Source of the DNA: Bacillota bacterium
GTDB taxonomy: Bacteria; Bacillota; Clostridia; Oscillospirales; Acutalibacteraceae
DNA length: 64,000 nt
Reading direction: 5' to 3'
Assembly: GCA_023390175.1 (NCBI GenBank)
Contig: JAEWDK010000008.1
Span: forward strand, 124,001 to 188,000
Shown here: positions 51,525-60,290 of the stretch, piece by piece
Numbering within the stretch: the first letter of the stretch is position 1
Layout: the number at the start of each line of letters is the position of its first letter
Notes under the pieces: model-generated
What the model saw: only the letters and a program-made list of their open reading frames with translations
Told to the model about the DNA's origin: nothing
The model's database searches: none
Translations under genes and position numbers: made by a program

Positions 51525-51983
51525 CTAACCCTTAAAAGGGTCAGTGTACTCCTTGAGCGTCATCTGATCTTCCAATTGATCTTCTGCTAATCGATTTTTG
51601 ATGTATTCGGCAATTGCTTTATCGTTCTTCCCTGCTGTATCTACATAATACCCCCTGCACCAAAATGTTCGGTTCCCATATTTGTACTTCAAATTCGCGT
51701 GGCGCTCAAATATCAGTAAGGTGCTTTTCCCTTTGAGAAACCCTATGAATCCAGAAACACTCATCTTCGGTGGTATCTGTACTAACATATGAACATGGTC
51801 TGGACATACTTCTGCTTGTATTATTTCTACGTTTTTCCAGTTGCACAGTTCTCTCAATATTTTTCCTACTTCTACTCGCATATCTCCATATGCTACTTTT
51901 CTACGATACTTCGGTGCGAATACTATATGATATTTGCAATTCCATTTTGTATGGGCTAAACTGTTAGTGTCATTAGAATTCAT
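51525..51983 (-). CDS. tnpA: IS200-type Y1 transposase
   Basis: 152 residues, full length. The HUH motif is in CPDHVHMLVQIPP and the catalytic Tyr in GYYVDTAGKNDKAIAEYIKN. N-terminus YHIVFAPKYRRKV is typical. It catalyses single-strand excision and insertion. Its ribosome site AAAGGAGG is buried in a 13-bp stem (51994-52006 with 52040-52052), which in known IS200 elements keeps translation very low. No internal stop or frameshift, so the element may be active. Confidence 0.93.
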   Translation of the reverse strand: MNSNDTNSLAHTKWNCKYHIVFAPKYRRKVAYGDMRVEVGKILRELCNWKNVEIIQAEVCPDHVHMLVQIPPKMSVSGFIGFLKGKSTLLIFERHANLKYKYGNRTFWCRGYYVDTAGKNDKAIAEYIKNRLAEDQLEDQMTLKEYTDPFKG

Positions 51984-51993
51984 CTCTAATGTC

Positions 51994-52052
51994 CTCCTTT
52001 TGATATGTCCTGTTGCAGTTGGCAGACCGCAGCTTTATTATATCAAAAGGAG
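51994..52052 (-). promoter_or_regulatory. Stem sequestering the tnpA ribosome-binding site
   Basis: CTCCTTTTGATAT (51994-52006) is the exact complement of ATATCAAAAGGAG (52040-52052), with a 33-base loop. On the tnpA transcript the 3' arm holds the Shine-Dalgarno sequence. Confidence 0.75.
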
Positions 52053-52123
52053 TTTTTCTATTATATGGAACGCTAAAGCTTTTTTTTGAACTCCCCGGCA
52101 TAGCCGGGGGGCGGAATACAAAT

Positions 52124-52160
52124 AAAATGGAGTCCAACTATTGCAGCAGGACTCCATTTT
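52124..52160. terminator. Perfect 12-bp hairpin at the edge of the IS region
   Basis: AAAATGGAGTCC pairs with GGACTCCATTTT around 13 bases and has a T-rich end. Probably a terminator of a gene now lost. Confidence 0.6.
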
Positions 52161-52789
52161 GTTCGTATCCTCTTTTGCTTATTCAGCCTACCGCAATACC
52201 TTCACAGCTTTTGAAATCAGTTTACCATACAAACGCTCGAAGACCGAGCAGCCAATCAGCTCCTCTCGCGCATACAGCTTTCTTAATACCTTTTCCAAAC
52301 AGGTGCTATACAACAATTAATACATATGGTCAATATTGGAAAGTAAGCTCGGACTGGTTCCCAATATAGGCCAGCCCGTTAATTTTATGGAAATACAGAT
52401 GCAGAGTATTATACTTAAGTCTTACGTTTTGGACGTGTGCTGGTGAACCAAGAAAATTCTTTACTCCTTGTGAGTCATCACAGTGACGAATCACCCGCAC
52501 CAAAACATTTGCCCAATATAGATGCATGGCCCATAAATCCAGTGCTTATGCGGGCTGCAGGAGTTTTGAATGAGAGATTCAAGACTCCCGTTTTTCATAG
52601 ATGCACACCCTCTTTTTTGAGGATTTAATCATATATAGCATTAATAGCTCAGGGGCCATGCCAAATGGTATGGCCTCTTTTCCTATAATCCATCTCGAAA
52701 CTAGGCGATTCGGTACTGATCCAATCTGTTTATTGCAAACGGCTATGAAGTAAATAAAACTCCGTCAAGAACTTTAATTTAGCCTATGT
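52161..52789. other. Decayed region without an intact gene
   Basis: About 630 bases. On the minus strand, 52188-52316 reads LEKVLRKLYAREELIGCSVF and ends in a stop, like the C-terminal stump of a protein. 52330-52527 (minus) is another open frame, with HCDDSQGVKNFLG. Neither has a ribosome site, and I recognise neither. TTGCCCAATATAG-like sequence occurs twice. Most likely gene debris next to the insertion sequence. Confidence 0.4.
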
Positions 52790-53098
52790 CTATCGCTCAA
52801 TAATACCAGAAACCGCTAAAAAAACAGCACTGATAAACAATAAAAAGAGCAATACTATCTTTCTCATATAGGATTTTTCTCTGTAGGAATTGTATTTTGT
52901 CACTGTCTCAACAATCTCTGAAAGACAGTTAACTGATAGTACAATCCATCCGACAAAGCCCTGCCTGCAGATTAAAGATACGATTACAATTATTGCAACC
53001 ACATATCCTTCTACGATACGTGCGTTCTGACTTGCTTTCAGATCAATCTGACGATCACGCTCATCTTTTATCAATTCATTGACCGGTTTCTTTACCAT
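52790..53098 (-). CDS. Small membrane protein, DUF6442-like
   Basis: 102 residues: a soluble N-terminal part with KDERDRQIDLKASQNARIVE, then three hydrophobic spans (about 32-45, 48-62, 80-98). The DER..I.LKA pattern resembles the DUF6442/DUF2178-type proteins found behind small Cro/C1-type regulators in Firmicutes. Function unknown. It follows the broken gene 53127-53503 and the HTH gene on the same strand. Confidence 0.6.
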   Translation of the reverse strand: MVKKPVNELIKDERDRQIDLKASQNARIVEGYVVAIIVIVSLICRQGFVGWIVLSVNCLSEIVETVTKYNSYREKSYMRKIVLLFLLFISAVFLAVSGIIER

Positions 53099-53126
53099 GG
53101 TTTATCATCCTTTAATTAATTATGTT

Positions 53127-53503
53127 TTAGCTGTGTTTCTCATAATAAATACTAAAAATGATTTCGGCTATCATCGAAATATTGAAACCGAACGCCAGCC
53201 CAATCCCAATATAAGGAACATTTCTTTTGCTGTGGTACCTAGAAACATGAAAGCAATCATCAATATGAAACAAACTGTCTGTGTTACACTAAATGCCTTG
53301 CTTTTCGGCTTCAACCGAATCAAAAGGTTTCTTTCATCCAGATCATCAATCTTATCTTGATTTGACATTTGATAAGACATACTTCTTTGTATTTCAACCA
53401 TTCCAATGAGAAACAATGAAATCATTAGTAAAACTGATTTAAGATCAAATGTTTTAAAGATACAGCACAATAACAACGCTAAGCTTAAAAGGAATGAAAC
53501 CAT
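53127..53503 (-). pseudogene. DUF2178-like membrane protein, frameshifted near its 3' end
   Basis: Codes for a protein with membrane spans and the conserved LDERNLLIRLKPKSKAFSVT. At about 53205 the frame changes: the open frame stops early after GWRSVSIFR, while the next frame continues as GLAFGFNISMIAEIIFSIYY to a TAA at 53127, exactly the kind of last helix expected. A single missing base explains it. The 5' end is odd too: GGAGG precedes an ATA at 53539 that would start KIYNKKSFISG; the first ATG is at 53503. Both suggest a decaying gene, or a sequencing error at the frameshift. Confidence 0.65.
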
Positions 53504-53525
53504 TCCCGAAATAAAAGATTTTTTG

Positions 53526-53756
53526 TTATAAATTTTTATACTGTTTATCCTCCAACTCCTTGTTTTCCTTTAAGCAGCATAGAACTTCCACTGTTACCCC
53601 CAATACCTGTGCTATCCGATATGCCAGCAGAAGAGAAGGATTATACTGTTCTCTTTCAATAGAAATAATGGTTCGAGAGGAAACATGAACTAGGTTGCCC
53701 AACTGTTGCTGAGTCAAGTTGGCGGCAGAACGGAATTCTTTTACTCGTGTTTTCAT
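53526..53756 (-). CDS. Small Cro/C1-type HTH regulator
   Basis: 76 residues, almost entirely a helix-turn-helix: TRVKEFRSAANLTQQQLGNL, then VSSRTIISIEREQYNPSLLL and LAYRIAQVLGVTVEVL. This is the YgzD/Xre-like short regulator usually paired with a DUF2178-type membrane protein. Two 14-bp palindromes directly upstream (53779-53808) are likely autoregulatory operators. Start ATG 53756 behind AAAGAAG. Confidence 0.85.
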   Translation of the reverse strand: MKTRVKEFRSAANLTQQQLGNLVHVSSRTIISIEREQYNPSLLLAYRIAQVLGVTVEVLCCLKENKELEDKQYKNL

Positions 53757-53778
53757 AAAGTACTTCTTTCTGCTTGCA

Positions 53779-53808
53779 TGAAGTATACTTCACGTGAAGC
53801 TTACTTCA
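53779..53808. promoter_or_regulatory. Two adjacent 14-bp palindromes, operators of the HTH gene
   Basis: TGAAGTATACTTCA (53779-53792) and TGAAGCTTACTTCA (53795-53808; one mismatch), separated by CG. Centres are 16 bases apart, about 23 bases before the start codon. Confidence 0.65.
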
Positions 53809-54270
53809 TATTAACATGCATCTAGAATTCTGTCAAGGAAAGGATAAACTGAGATACCGGGCAAAATTTCATATACAAGCAGGGCGTTGAAACAAAAGAT
53901 GATTCCCGGAAAAGAATCAAGCACATAAGTTAAGGGCTCCAGGAAGTAGGTGAATTTTTCTCTTTACAAATTCAAGAAGATACAAAGATATTAAACCTAA
54001 GAATATAAAAATAAGCGGTTTTTTGCGCCGGCTATTTTAACTTCGAGTTTTTAAATCAACGAAGAAGGCGCAGTCATGGAGTGAATACTCTATGGCTGCG
54101 CGTATTGCTTTTATAATTTAGCAACGCCTGCTGTTAGCTATTTATAATAAGAATATTTTTTACTGCGTTGACAATTATGCTAAATTGACAGGATAATGAA
54201 AATAGTATATAATTGTTTTAATAAAAGTTTTTCACAATTATTTGCATAAAATATGTATTTGGGTGATAAG
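53809..54270. other. Intergenic region with one hairpin
   Basis: No gene seen. A stem GCGCAG...CTGCGC with inner pairs CAT/ATG and GAGT/ACTC spans 54069-54101 and may be a terminator or structured transcript. The last 70 bases are AT-rich and probably hold the promoter of the following LacI gene. Confidence 0.45.
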
Positions 54271-55281
54271 ATGATAAAGGTTTCTGAAATAGCGAAGATT
54301 ACAGGGTATTCTATCAGCACAGTTTCACGGGTCTTAAACAATAAGGGCAATTTTAGTAATGAGACTGTTAAAAAAATCCGTGAAGTGGTAAATACATTCA
54401 ACTACAGGCCCAACACTGTTGCGGAGAAAATAATAAATAATAACTATACAATTGCAATATTTTTTCCACAGCGAGATGCCTTTATTGAAAACAACCCAAC
54501 TTATTCGGGTGATTTGCCCAACTTGAGAGAAGAGCTTGAAAGATGCGGAAATATGGTAGTATTAGCTGCAAATTCAGAAAAGCTTGATCGAAATTCTATG
54601 TCGTATAGGATTATCGAGGAAAAAAAGATTGATGGAGCAATCGTAAACGGGCCCTTAGTTGATGATGAAATTGTGAAGCTCCTTATTTCATACGGCATAC
54701 CTTATATTGTTACGAATGGAGTAGATTATTCTCAAGACTGGAATTATGTAGATTATAATCATTTTTCAGCTTCATCAGAGGCAATTGATTATCTATATAG
54801 CCTGGGACATAAAAATATCGGTATTATTGGCGGCCCTAAAAATCACTTAGTTACTGTTAATAGAATGGATGGCTGCATTCAATCATTAAATAAACTAGGG
54901 ATAGATTATTCTGATAATAGAATAGTTTATGGTCCTTTTAATTACGATCACGGTTATTCTTCCGCAAAGGAGTTGTTAGAAAATCATAAAGATATAACCG
55001 CTTTCTTTGCCTTTAATGATATAATAGCTTGTGGTGCGCTAAAGGCCATTCATGAGTTCGGACATAAAGTTCCTGACGATATTTCCGTTATCGGGTTTGA
55101 TGATATTGAAATGTCAAGGTATTCAAATCCAGCGCTTACAACAATAAGAAGATATAACAACACTTTTTACAAATTAATTGCTGAATTATTAAACGATTTA
55201 ATTTCGTATAATATTGAAAAAGTAAATATCAGCTTTAAAACAGAGTTCATAGTCAGAGAGTCATGTAAAAAGATTAAATAA
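54271..55281 (+). CDS. LacI-family regulator of the TTTGCGCAAA regulon
   Basis: 336 residues: LacI helix-turn-helix (KVSEIAKITGYSISTVSRVL) with hinge YRPNTVAEKI, then a sugar-sensing domain containing LGHKNIGIIGGPK and ISVIGFDDIEMSRYSNPALT. It neighbours an ABC importer, an oxidoreductase and a GH31 gene whose three promoters each carry a TTTGCGCAAA-like palindrome right after the -10 box, which makes it their likely repressor. Start at the ATG of 54271 after GGGTGAT; an earlier ATG at 54253 has no site. Codon use is AT-rich. Confidence 0.88.
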   Translation: MIKVSEIAKITGYSISTVSRVLNNKGNFSNETVKKIREVVNTFNYRPNTVAEKIINNNYTIAIFFPQRDAFIENNPTYSGDLPNLREELERCGNMVVLAANSEKLDRNSMSYRIIEEKKIDGAIVNGPLVDDEIVKLLISYGIPYIVTNGVDYSQDWNYVDYNHFSASSEAIDYLYSLGHKNIGIIGGPKNHLVTVNRMDGCIQSLNKLGIDYSDNRIVYGPFNYDHGYSSAKELLENHKDITAFFAFNDIIACGALKAIHEFGHKVPDDISVIGFDDIEMSRYSNPALTTIRRYNNTFYKLIAELLNDLISYNIEKVNISFKTEFIVRESCKKIK

Positions 55282-55305
55282 TTGCATAAGAAAATTTTAT
55301 TTGGG

Positions 55306-55354
55306 GCAATAAATCAGCTGCAGGTTGTTTTTCAACCTGCAGCTGATTTATTGC
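55306..55354. terminator. Bidirectional terminator, 22-bp perfect stem
   Basis: The arm 55306-55327 (GCAATAAATCAGCTGC...) is fully complementary to 55333-55354 with a T5 loop. It separates the convergent LacI gene and importer operon. Confidence 0.85.
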
Positions 55355-55362
55355 TATCATAA

Positions 55363-56193
55363 TTAATTTTTCATTCCGGTAAATGCAATTCCATCTACAA
55401 ACTGATCCTGGAATATTATAAATACTATAATCATTGGAATACATGCCATAAGGGCCCCTGCCATGAGCATTGGATACCTTGTAATAAATTGTCCCACCAT
55501 ATTTGAAATACCAACTGCTAAAGTTAGTTTACTGTCAGAGTGATTAACAACTAGGGGCCACAGCAGGTCATTCCAAGACCACAAAAATGTTACCGTTCCA
55601 AGTGCCACCATACCGGATTTTGCAAGAGGCAGCATTATACGGCTGTATACACGAAATTGATTGCATCCATCTATTATAGCTGCTTCTTCCAGTTCATTAG
55701 GAAGAGATATAAACACCTGTCTCAGCAGAAAAACGCCATATGCGCTAAATAAGCCCGGAACAACGATACCTTGAATGCTGTCAGTCCAACCCCATTTTGT
55801 CATTAAAACAAAGTTCGGTATCATGAAACACTGCCACGGAATCATAAACACTGAAAGTACAATCACAAAAAGGAGATTTCTTCCTGGAAATTTTATCCTC
55901 GCAAACGAGTAAGCTGCCATGGAGGCCAGAAGCAATGTTCCGAATGTTCTGAGCACTGCGACCATAATTGTATTTTTATAATAAGTTCCAAAATGCAGAA
56001 CCTGTGTTACTTCTATGTAATTATTCCAATTAAATGTTTTAGGGAATATAACAATCGGAACCTGTGTTGATTCGGACATGGTTTTGAAAGAAGTCAGTAT
56101 CATCCAAACAAAAGGCAGAACCATTATGAGCGCACCCAGTGTTAAAAAAAAGTAAATGATAATTTTATTTCTTAATTTGATATTCTTATCCAT
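55363..56193 (-). CDS. ABC sugar importer permease, MalG/AraQ type (LacI regulon)
   Basis: 276 residues, six predicted spans; EAA loop ELEEAAIIDGCNQFRVYSRI and the class-typical end VDGIAFTGMKN. ATG after AGGAGGTAG. Last gene of the importer operon, 15 bases behind the partner permease. No ATPase gene is present. Confidence 0.92.
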   Translation of the reverse strand: MDKNIKLRNKIIIYFFLTLGALIMVLPFVWMILTSFKTMSESTQVPIVIFPKTFNWNNYIEVTQVLHFGTYYKNTIMVAVLRTFGTLLLASMAAYSFARIKFPGRNLLFVIVLSVFMIPWQCFMIPNFVLMTKWGWTDSIQGIVVPGLFSAYGVFLLRQVFISLPNELEEAAIIDGCNQFRVYSRIMLPLAKSGMVALGTVTFLWSWNDLLWPLVVNHSDSKLTLAVGISNMVGQFITRYPMLMAGALMACIPMIIVFIIFQDQFVDGIAFTGMKN

Positions 56194-56208
56194 AAAAGCT
56201 ACCTCCTG

Positions 56209-57153
56209 TTAATCATCGTAGTGAACCCATTTCTTTTGCAATACCAGCTGAATAACCGTGATTATCATAATGATTGCAAAAAGCACAATCGCTATGGCTG
56301 CTGCGTATCCTTTGTCATATTTAATAAATGCACTTTCATAATACGTATAAACCATCGATCTTACATTATCGATCACGGGGCTGGTTTTTCCTATCATTAA
56401 CCAAATAAGGTCAAATACCTCCATAGCATTAATCAAGGAGGTAACCAATAAGAAAAACAATGTGGGCGACAGTAAAGGCAGTGTAATCTTTGTGAATTGT
56501 CTGAACGGGCCTGCTCCGTCAATTTCACAAGCTTCGTAATATACATTAGGAATATTCTTTAATCCGGAAAGTAATATTATCATATTATATCCAATTGTTC
56601 CCCAAATCGAGACAATTGCCAATGATATTAGAGCATATTGCGGTGAACTAATCCAGGCAAGCTTTGGTACATTAAATATTGACAAGAATTGGTTTATGAG
56701 GCCGTAATCAGAGTTAAACAGCCACATCCAACCCATCGCAATAGCGGCGGGCAATGTTACTTGAGGGAGAAAATATAAAGTTCTGAAGACTTTTACTCCG
56801 CGGATTTTATTATTAAGAAGTACAGCTACTATGACTGAAATAAGCATGCAGGCCGGAATCGTTAAAACAACAAACAATAAAGTGTTTTTTATCGATATCC
56901 ACAGATTGGGATCTTGAAATAATTCTATAAAATTTGAAAATCCAATCCATTTCGGCGGCGCAAACCCTTTATACCGCGTAAAGCTATAATATACTGTTTC
57001 AAAAATGGGAAATACGTTGAAAATAAACAGTCCTATCATTAACGGCGCAATCATAATGTAACCCCAAAGATAGTCTTTTATTTTCCAATTTACCAAGACC
57101 TTTTTGCTTTGCCGAATATTCATTGATCCGATCTCCTGACTTCGATTACTCAC
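56209..57153 (-). CDS. ABC sugar importer permease, MalF/LacF type (LacI regulon)
   Basis: About 315 residues with six predicted spans; EAA loop EACEIDGAGPFRQFTKITLP. AGGAGG lies 8 bases before the GTG at 57153, so I start there (VSNRSQEIG); the frame back to 57198 crosses the intercistronic hairpin and is unlikely to be translated. Partner of 55363-56193 and of the binding protein 57260-58582. Confidence 0.9.
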   Translation of the reverse strand: MSNRSQEIGSMNIRQSKKVLVNWKIKDYLWGYIMIAPLMIGLFIFNVFPIFETVYYSFTRYKGFAPPKWIGFSNFIELFQDPNLWISIKNTLLFVVLTIPACMLISVIVAVLLNNKIRGVKVFRTLYFLPQVTLPAAIAMGWMWLFNSDYGLINQFLSIFNVPKLAWISSPQYALISLAIVSIWGTIGYNMIILLSGLKNIPNVYYEACEIDGAGPFRQFTKITLPLLSPTLFFLLVTSLINAMEVFDLIWLMIGKTSPVIDNVRSMVYTYYESAFIKYDKGYAAAIAIVLFAIIMIITVIQLVLQKKWVHYDD

Positions 57154-57179
57154 ATTCTCTCCTCCTAAAAAAGCATGCA

Positions 57180-57212
57180 ACGGGTTAGCTCTATTCAATA
57201 GGACTAACCCGT
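57180..57212 (-). terminator. Intercistronic hairpin after the binding-protein gene
   Basis: ACGGGTTAG (57180-57188) pairs with CTAACCCGT (57204-57212) and is followed on the minus strand by a short spacer and T6. Partial termination here would favour the binding protein over the permeases. Confidence 0.7.
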
Positions 57213-57259
57213 TTGTACTTATGTATCAAATAAGATTTGGACGCTTCGTTATTCTTTTT

Positions 57260-58582
57260 TTAATTTTCAGCAATTGCCTTATTCATGATATCTGACAGTT
57301 GCTTGCAGGCATCTTCCAATTTTATTTGGCCTGACCAGGCTTTCGGGAAAATCTGGTTTTCAGAAGGCTGCCAAACCGGCATTGAAGGATCAGAAGGATA
57401 TGGCACGGAATTCTTTACTTCATCGATAAAGGACTGCAAGTGCATACTTGGTGTGTTTTTCACCCAAGCATCTTGAGTGCCGTTGTAAGCCGGAATTGCC
57501 GCTCCCATTTGTGCGGACATGCTTTGAGCGTCTTTCGAGCCCAAATATTTGAGGAATTTCCATGTGGCATCTTTTTGTTTCCCGGTTGAAGACATTGCGT
57601 ATGTTAAGCCGTTAATAACATATTTCTTGGAATTGTTGAAGGAGGGGAACTTAACAACGTCTGCCTTATCCTTTGTGTATTCGTTGGTCTTCATTTCGGA
57701 AACCATCCATGACCCGAGGAATACCATAGCAAGCTTTCCTGATTCAAACAATGTCTGTGGATTTGTGTCCGTAAGCTGCTGCTGCGTGGGGGATACTTTA
57801 TCCTTATTGATCAGGTCAACCCAGCACTGCATGCCCTTTATGGTTTCAGGCAGTGCATACCCAGATTGCTTTTTGTCAGGGCTAATGACGTAACCCCCCG
57901 CCATAGGAATCGTGTTGTAAGTCGTCTGCTGACTGTCGTAACCTCCGGCAACGCCGTAGATGCCGGCTTTTGCGTCAGTTAATTTTTTCGCTGCTGCAAC
58001 CATATCGTCCCAGGTCCAATTGTCGGTAGGATATGGAACTTTTTTGGAATCGAATATTGTCTTATTGTACCATAAACCGATGGTATCGAAATCTTTCGGA
58101 ATACCATACTGTTTTCCGTCAAGCTGACCGCCCTGAATCAACGCATCCGGGTATTGGGTCATGTCGACATTATCGGATTTAATTTTGTCGTCAAGCGGTT
58201 CCAGCATGTTGCCTTTTACGTATTTTGAAAGCTGAGCAATATGCATCCACATAATATCGGGAAGAGTGCCGCCCTGCGCCGCAGCGTCCATTTTCGTCCA
58301 GTAATCATTCCAGTTCGTGCATTCCACGTTAATCTTGATATTGGGGTTTTGTTTCGTGAAAGCATCCGACATTGCCTGCATTGCTGACTGCTGATTTTTA
58401 TCCCAGATTGCAAATGTAAGTGTTGCCGGTTTGTCGTCTGACTTTGCAGTCGTCGATTCGGCCGCTGTTCCTGTAGACGCCGCTGAACTTGCCGAGGTGG
58501 TATTTCCTCCTCCGCAGCCTGCTGCGGTTGCAGCAATTAACGTTGTGCATAGCAGTAATGCAAGTACTTTTTTGCCTTTCAT
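57260..58582 (-). CDS. ABC importer sugar-binding lipoprotein (LacI regulon)
   Basis: A 440-residue family 1 solute-binding protein. Signal peptide with lipobox AAGC, then a Gly/Ser/Thr tether. Conserved stretches include PDIMWMHIAQLSKYVKGNML, YGIPKDFDTIGLWYNKTIFD and MVFLGSWMVSEM. It precedes two permeases and is controlled by its own promoter with an ATTGCGCAAA operator. The ligand is probably the glycoside acted on by the GH31 enzyme of the same regulon. Confidence 0.92.
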   Translation of the reverse strand: MKGKKVLALLLCTTLIAATAAGCGGGNTTSASSAASTGTAAESTTAKSDDKPATLTFAIWDKNQQSAMQAMSDAFTKQNPNIKINVECTNWNDYWTKMDAAAQGGTLPDIMWMHIAQLSKYVKGNMLEPLDDKIKSDNVDMTQYPDALIQGGQLDGKQYGIPKDFDTIGLWYNKTIFDSKKVPYPTDNWTWDDMVAAAKKLTDAKAGIYGVAGGYDSQQTTYNTIPMAGGYVISPDKKQSGYALPETIKGMQCWVDLINKDKVSPTQQQLTDTNPQTLFESGKLAMVFLGSWMVSEMKTNEYTKDKADVVKFPSFNNSKKYVINGLTYAMSSTGKQKDATWKFLKYLGSKDAQSMSAQMGAAIPAYNGTQDAWVKNTPSMHLQSFIDEVKNSVPYPSDPSMPVWQPSENQIFPKAWSGQIKLEDACKQLSDIMNKAIAEN

Positions 58583-58704
58583 AACCGATTCCTCCTTAAA
58601 ATATTAATGGCTTTATTAACAAAGTGCAATTTGCACTTATTAATCCTGAATGAAAACAGAGACAACAATACCGGTCAAACGTTACCTATTATTCTGCACT
58701 AAAT

Positions 58705-58758
58705 ATTGCGCAAAATTTTTACTGAAATCAGTATATTTATCCATGGGTTACTTGTCAA
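58705..58758 (-). promoter_or_regulatory. Promoter and LacI operator of the importer operon
   Basis: Minus strand TTGACA (58753-58758), 17 bases, TATACT (58730-58735), then the operator ATTGCGCAAA (plus-strand reading, 58705-58714). The -35 box overlaps the end of the oxidoreductase gene. Confidence 0.75.
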
Positions 58759-60013
58759 TATTAGAAATGATTTCTCTTTCAAACTTTTCAAGGTCAATAA
58801 TTTCTCCCGATATCCGCGATCTTTCTGCTGCAAAAGCCATAAGATGGCTTTGCAGAGATAAACTGATATCAGTCAGTGTTTTCTTGTTTTCTCCGTTGTA
58901 AACTGATTCCGTAAACTCTTTCATGATGCTTTCATCCCCTCCGGAATGACCGCCTTCCGTTACTATAGAAATTGTTTGCGTATTCCCGGACAAGAAATCC
59001 AGTACCTCAATTGTGTTTTTCTCCATAGCTCCACGGATTTCACCTTTGGTACCCATTATTTTGATCGTTCTGGTACAATCTTTTGTAAAAGCGCACATGG
59101 TGAAAGCAACCGTAATTCCATCCTCAAACAACATGTTAACTACTTGATGATCCACTACATCGTTATTGCATTTATAAACGCAATTCCCGTAAGGCCCGTT
59201 TTTCAATGCGTTAAGTACCACTTCACTGCTGGTATCTTGGCTTACGACATTTGTGGGCCATCCGTCTTTTCCCATATAAATCTTTAAAGCGGAATAGCAG
59301 CAGCCACCTTCGGCAGGACAGCCGTCCGTACATTTCAGAGTGGAATTTGCCGGGGCATTTTCCGGTTTAAAATGTTTCAAGGATCCAAAAGACGAAATTT
59401 TTAGGCATTTCTTTCCGATCAACCAGGCCAATATATCCATATCATGACAGCATTTCGCCAAAATCATCGGGCTGGATTCTTTGGAGGAGTTCCAATTGCC
59501 TCTTACGAAGCTATGGGCCTGGTGCCAGTACGCAACATTTTCATTGTGCTGGATTGAAACGATCTCTCCGATTTTGCCCTCTTGAATCAGTTCTTTAATC
59601 TTTGAAAAAAACGGAGTATATCTTAATACATGACACACGGAAAGCGAAGCGCTGCTTTCCTCTGATTGTTTTGTCAACTGGACGCACTCTTCTATATTGT
59701 TGGAAATTGGTTTTTCCAACAGAATTTTGTAGCCTAATTCAATTGCCTTCATAGCCGGCTCATAATGCAAATTGTCCGGTGTAGCGATTAAAACCGCATC
59801 GCAGAATTTGGGAATTGAAAAGAGGTCTTCCCAGGAAGAAAATTGAAAGTTCTCTTTTATTTTGTGGAGCTCCGCGAATTTTTCGCGCCTCACCTCATTT
59901 GGCTCCGCGATACCAACGAACTCCATTATGTATGGGTGCTCCAACGTGTAACGTCCGTACACATCGAGCCCCCGGTTTCCTGCACCGATTAGTGCTACTC
60001 TGACCTTTGCCAT
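58748..60013 (-). CDS. Gfo/Idh/MocA-family NAD(P)-dependent oxidoreductase
   Basis: 421 residues. The N-terminal Rossmann fold has GAGNRGLDVYGRY, and LLEKPISNN carries the catalytic-site Lys of the family. A substrate domain includes HFKPENAPANS and a Cys-rich insert TDGCPAEGGCCYSALKIY that occurs in a known subgroup. Members oxidise or reduce sugar hydroxyls, and some are NAD-dependent glycosidases (GH109 type). It shares its operator with the importer and GH31 genes, so it probably acts on the imported sugar before or after glycosidic cleavage (inference). Confidence 0.88.
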   Translation of the reverse strand: MAKVRVALIGAGNRGLDVYGRYTLEHPYIMEFVGIAEPNEVRREKFAELHKIKENFQFSSWEDLFSIPKFCDAVLIATPDNLHYEPAMKAIELGYKILLEKPISNNIEECVQLTKQSEESSASLSVCHVLRYTPFFSKIKELIQEGKIGEIVSIQHNENVAYWHQAHSFVRGNWNSSKESSPMILAKCCHDMDILAWLIGKKCLKISSFGSLKHFKPENAPANSTLKCTDGCPAEGGCCYSALKIYMGKDGWPTNVVSQDTSSEVVLNALKNGPYGNCVYKCNNDVVDHQVVNMLFEDGITVAFTMCAFTKDCTRTIKIMGTKGEIRGAMEKNTIEVLDFLSGNTQTISIVTEGGHSGGDESIMKEFTESVYNGENKKTLTDISLSLQSHLMAFAAERSRISGEIIDLEKFEREIISNIDK

Positions 60014-60159
60014 TTAATTGCCTCCTAAAATATGATAAAGCAAAAAATATAAACCATTACAGACTCTGAGCATAACCGTTTCTGGCTTTTTACATCTGCT
60101 GCTTCTATCCATAAATGCCCACCGCATAAGTTCAAGTTAATTTTATATTTATTAAAACT

Positions 60160-60206
60160 TTTGCGCAATAGTTTTTTTAAATAAAAAATCATTTTATTTA
60201 TGTCAA
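60160..60206 (-). promoter_or_regulatory. Promoter and LacI operator of the oxidoreductase gene
   Basis: Minus strand TTGACA (60201-60206), 17 bases, TATTTA (60178-60183), then operator TTTGCGCAAT (60160-60169). A second TTGACATAAATAA copy lies just upstream. Confidence 0.65.
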
Positions 60207-60290
60207 TTTTGTTATTTATGTCAATATAAGAATTAAATTTTTAAAATAAAGCCATATAAATTTAAATTATAGTAATAATAACTGTTTATA

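Larger units (their letters stand above)
51465..52109 (-). mobile_element. IS200/IS605-family insertion sequence (IS200 type, tnpA only)
   Basis: A single Y1 transposase gene flanked by hairpins: CCCCGGC/GCCGGGG at 52093-52109 (left end) and GCCAGCG/CGCTGGC at 51465-51487 (right end). About 650-700 bp, with no inverted terminal repeats and no tnpB, as expected for IS200. Exact ends cannot be fixed without an empty site. It lies between the TetR gene and a decayed region. Confidence 0.75.

Noticed and set aside
51320..52789. CRISPR array or tRNA-linked integration site near the insertion sequence
   Set aside because: No regularly spaced repeats and no tRNA cloverleaf were found; the repeats there belong to the IS200 hairpins.
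53127..53503. Programmed -1/+1 frameshift in the DUF2178-like gene
   Set aside because: No slippery heptamer or downstream structure is seen at the shift point; mutation or sequencing error is likelier.
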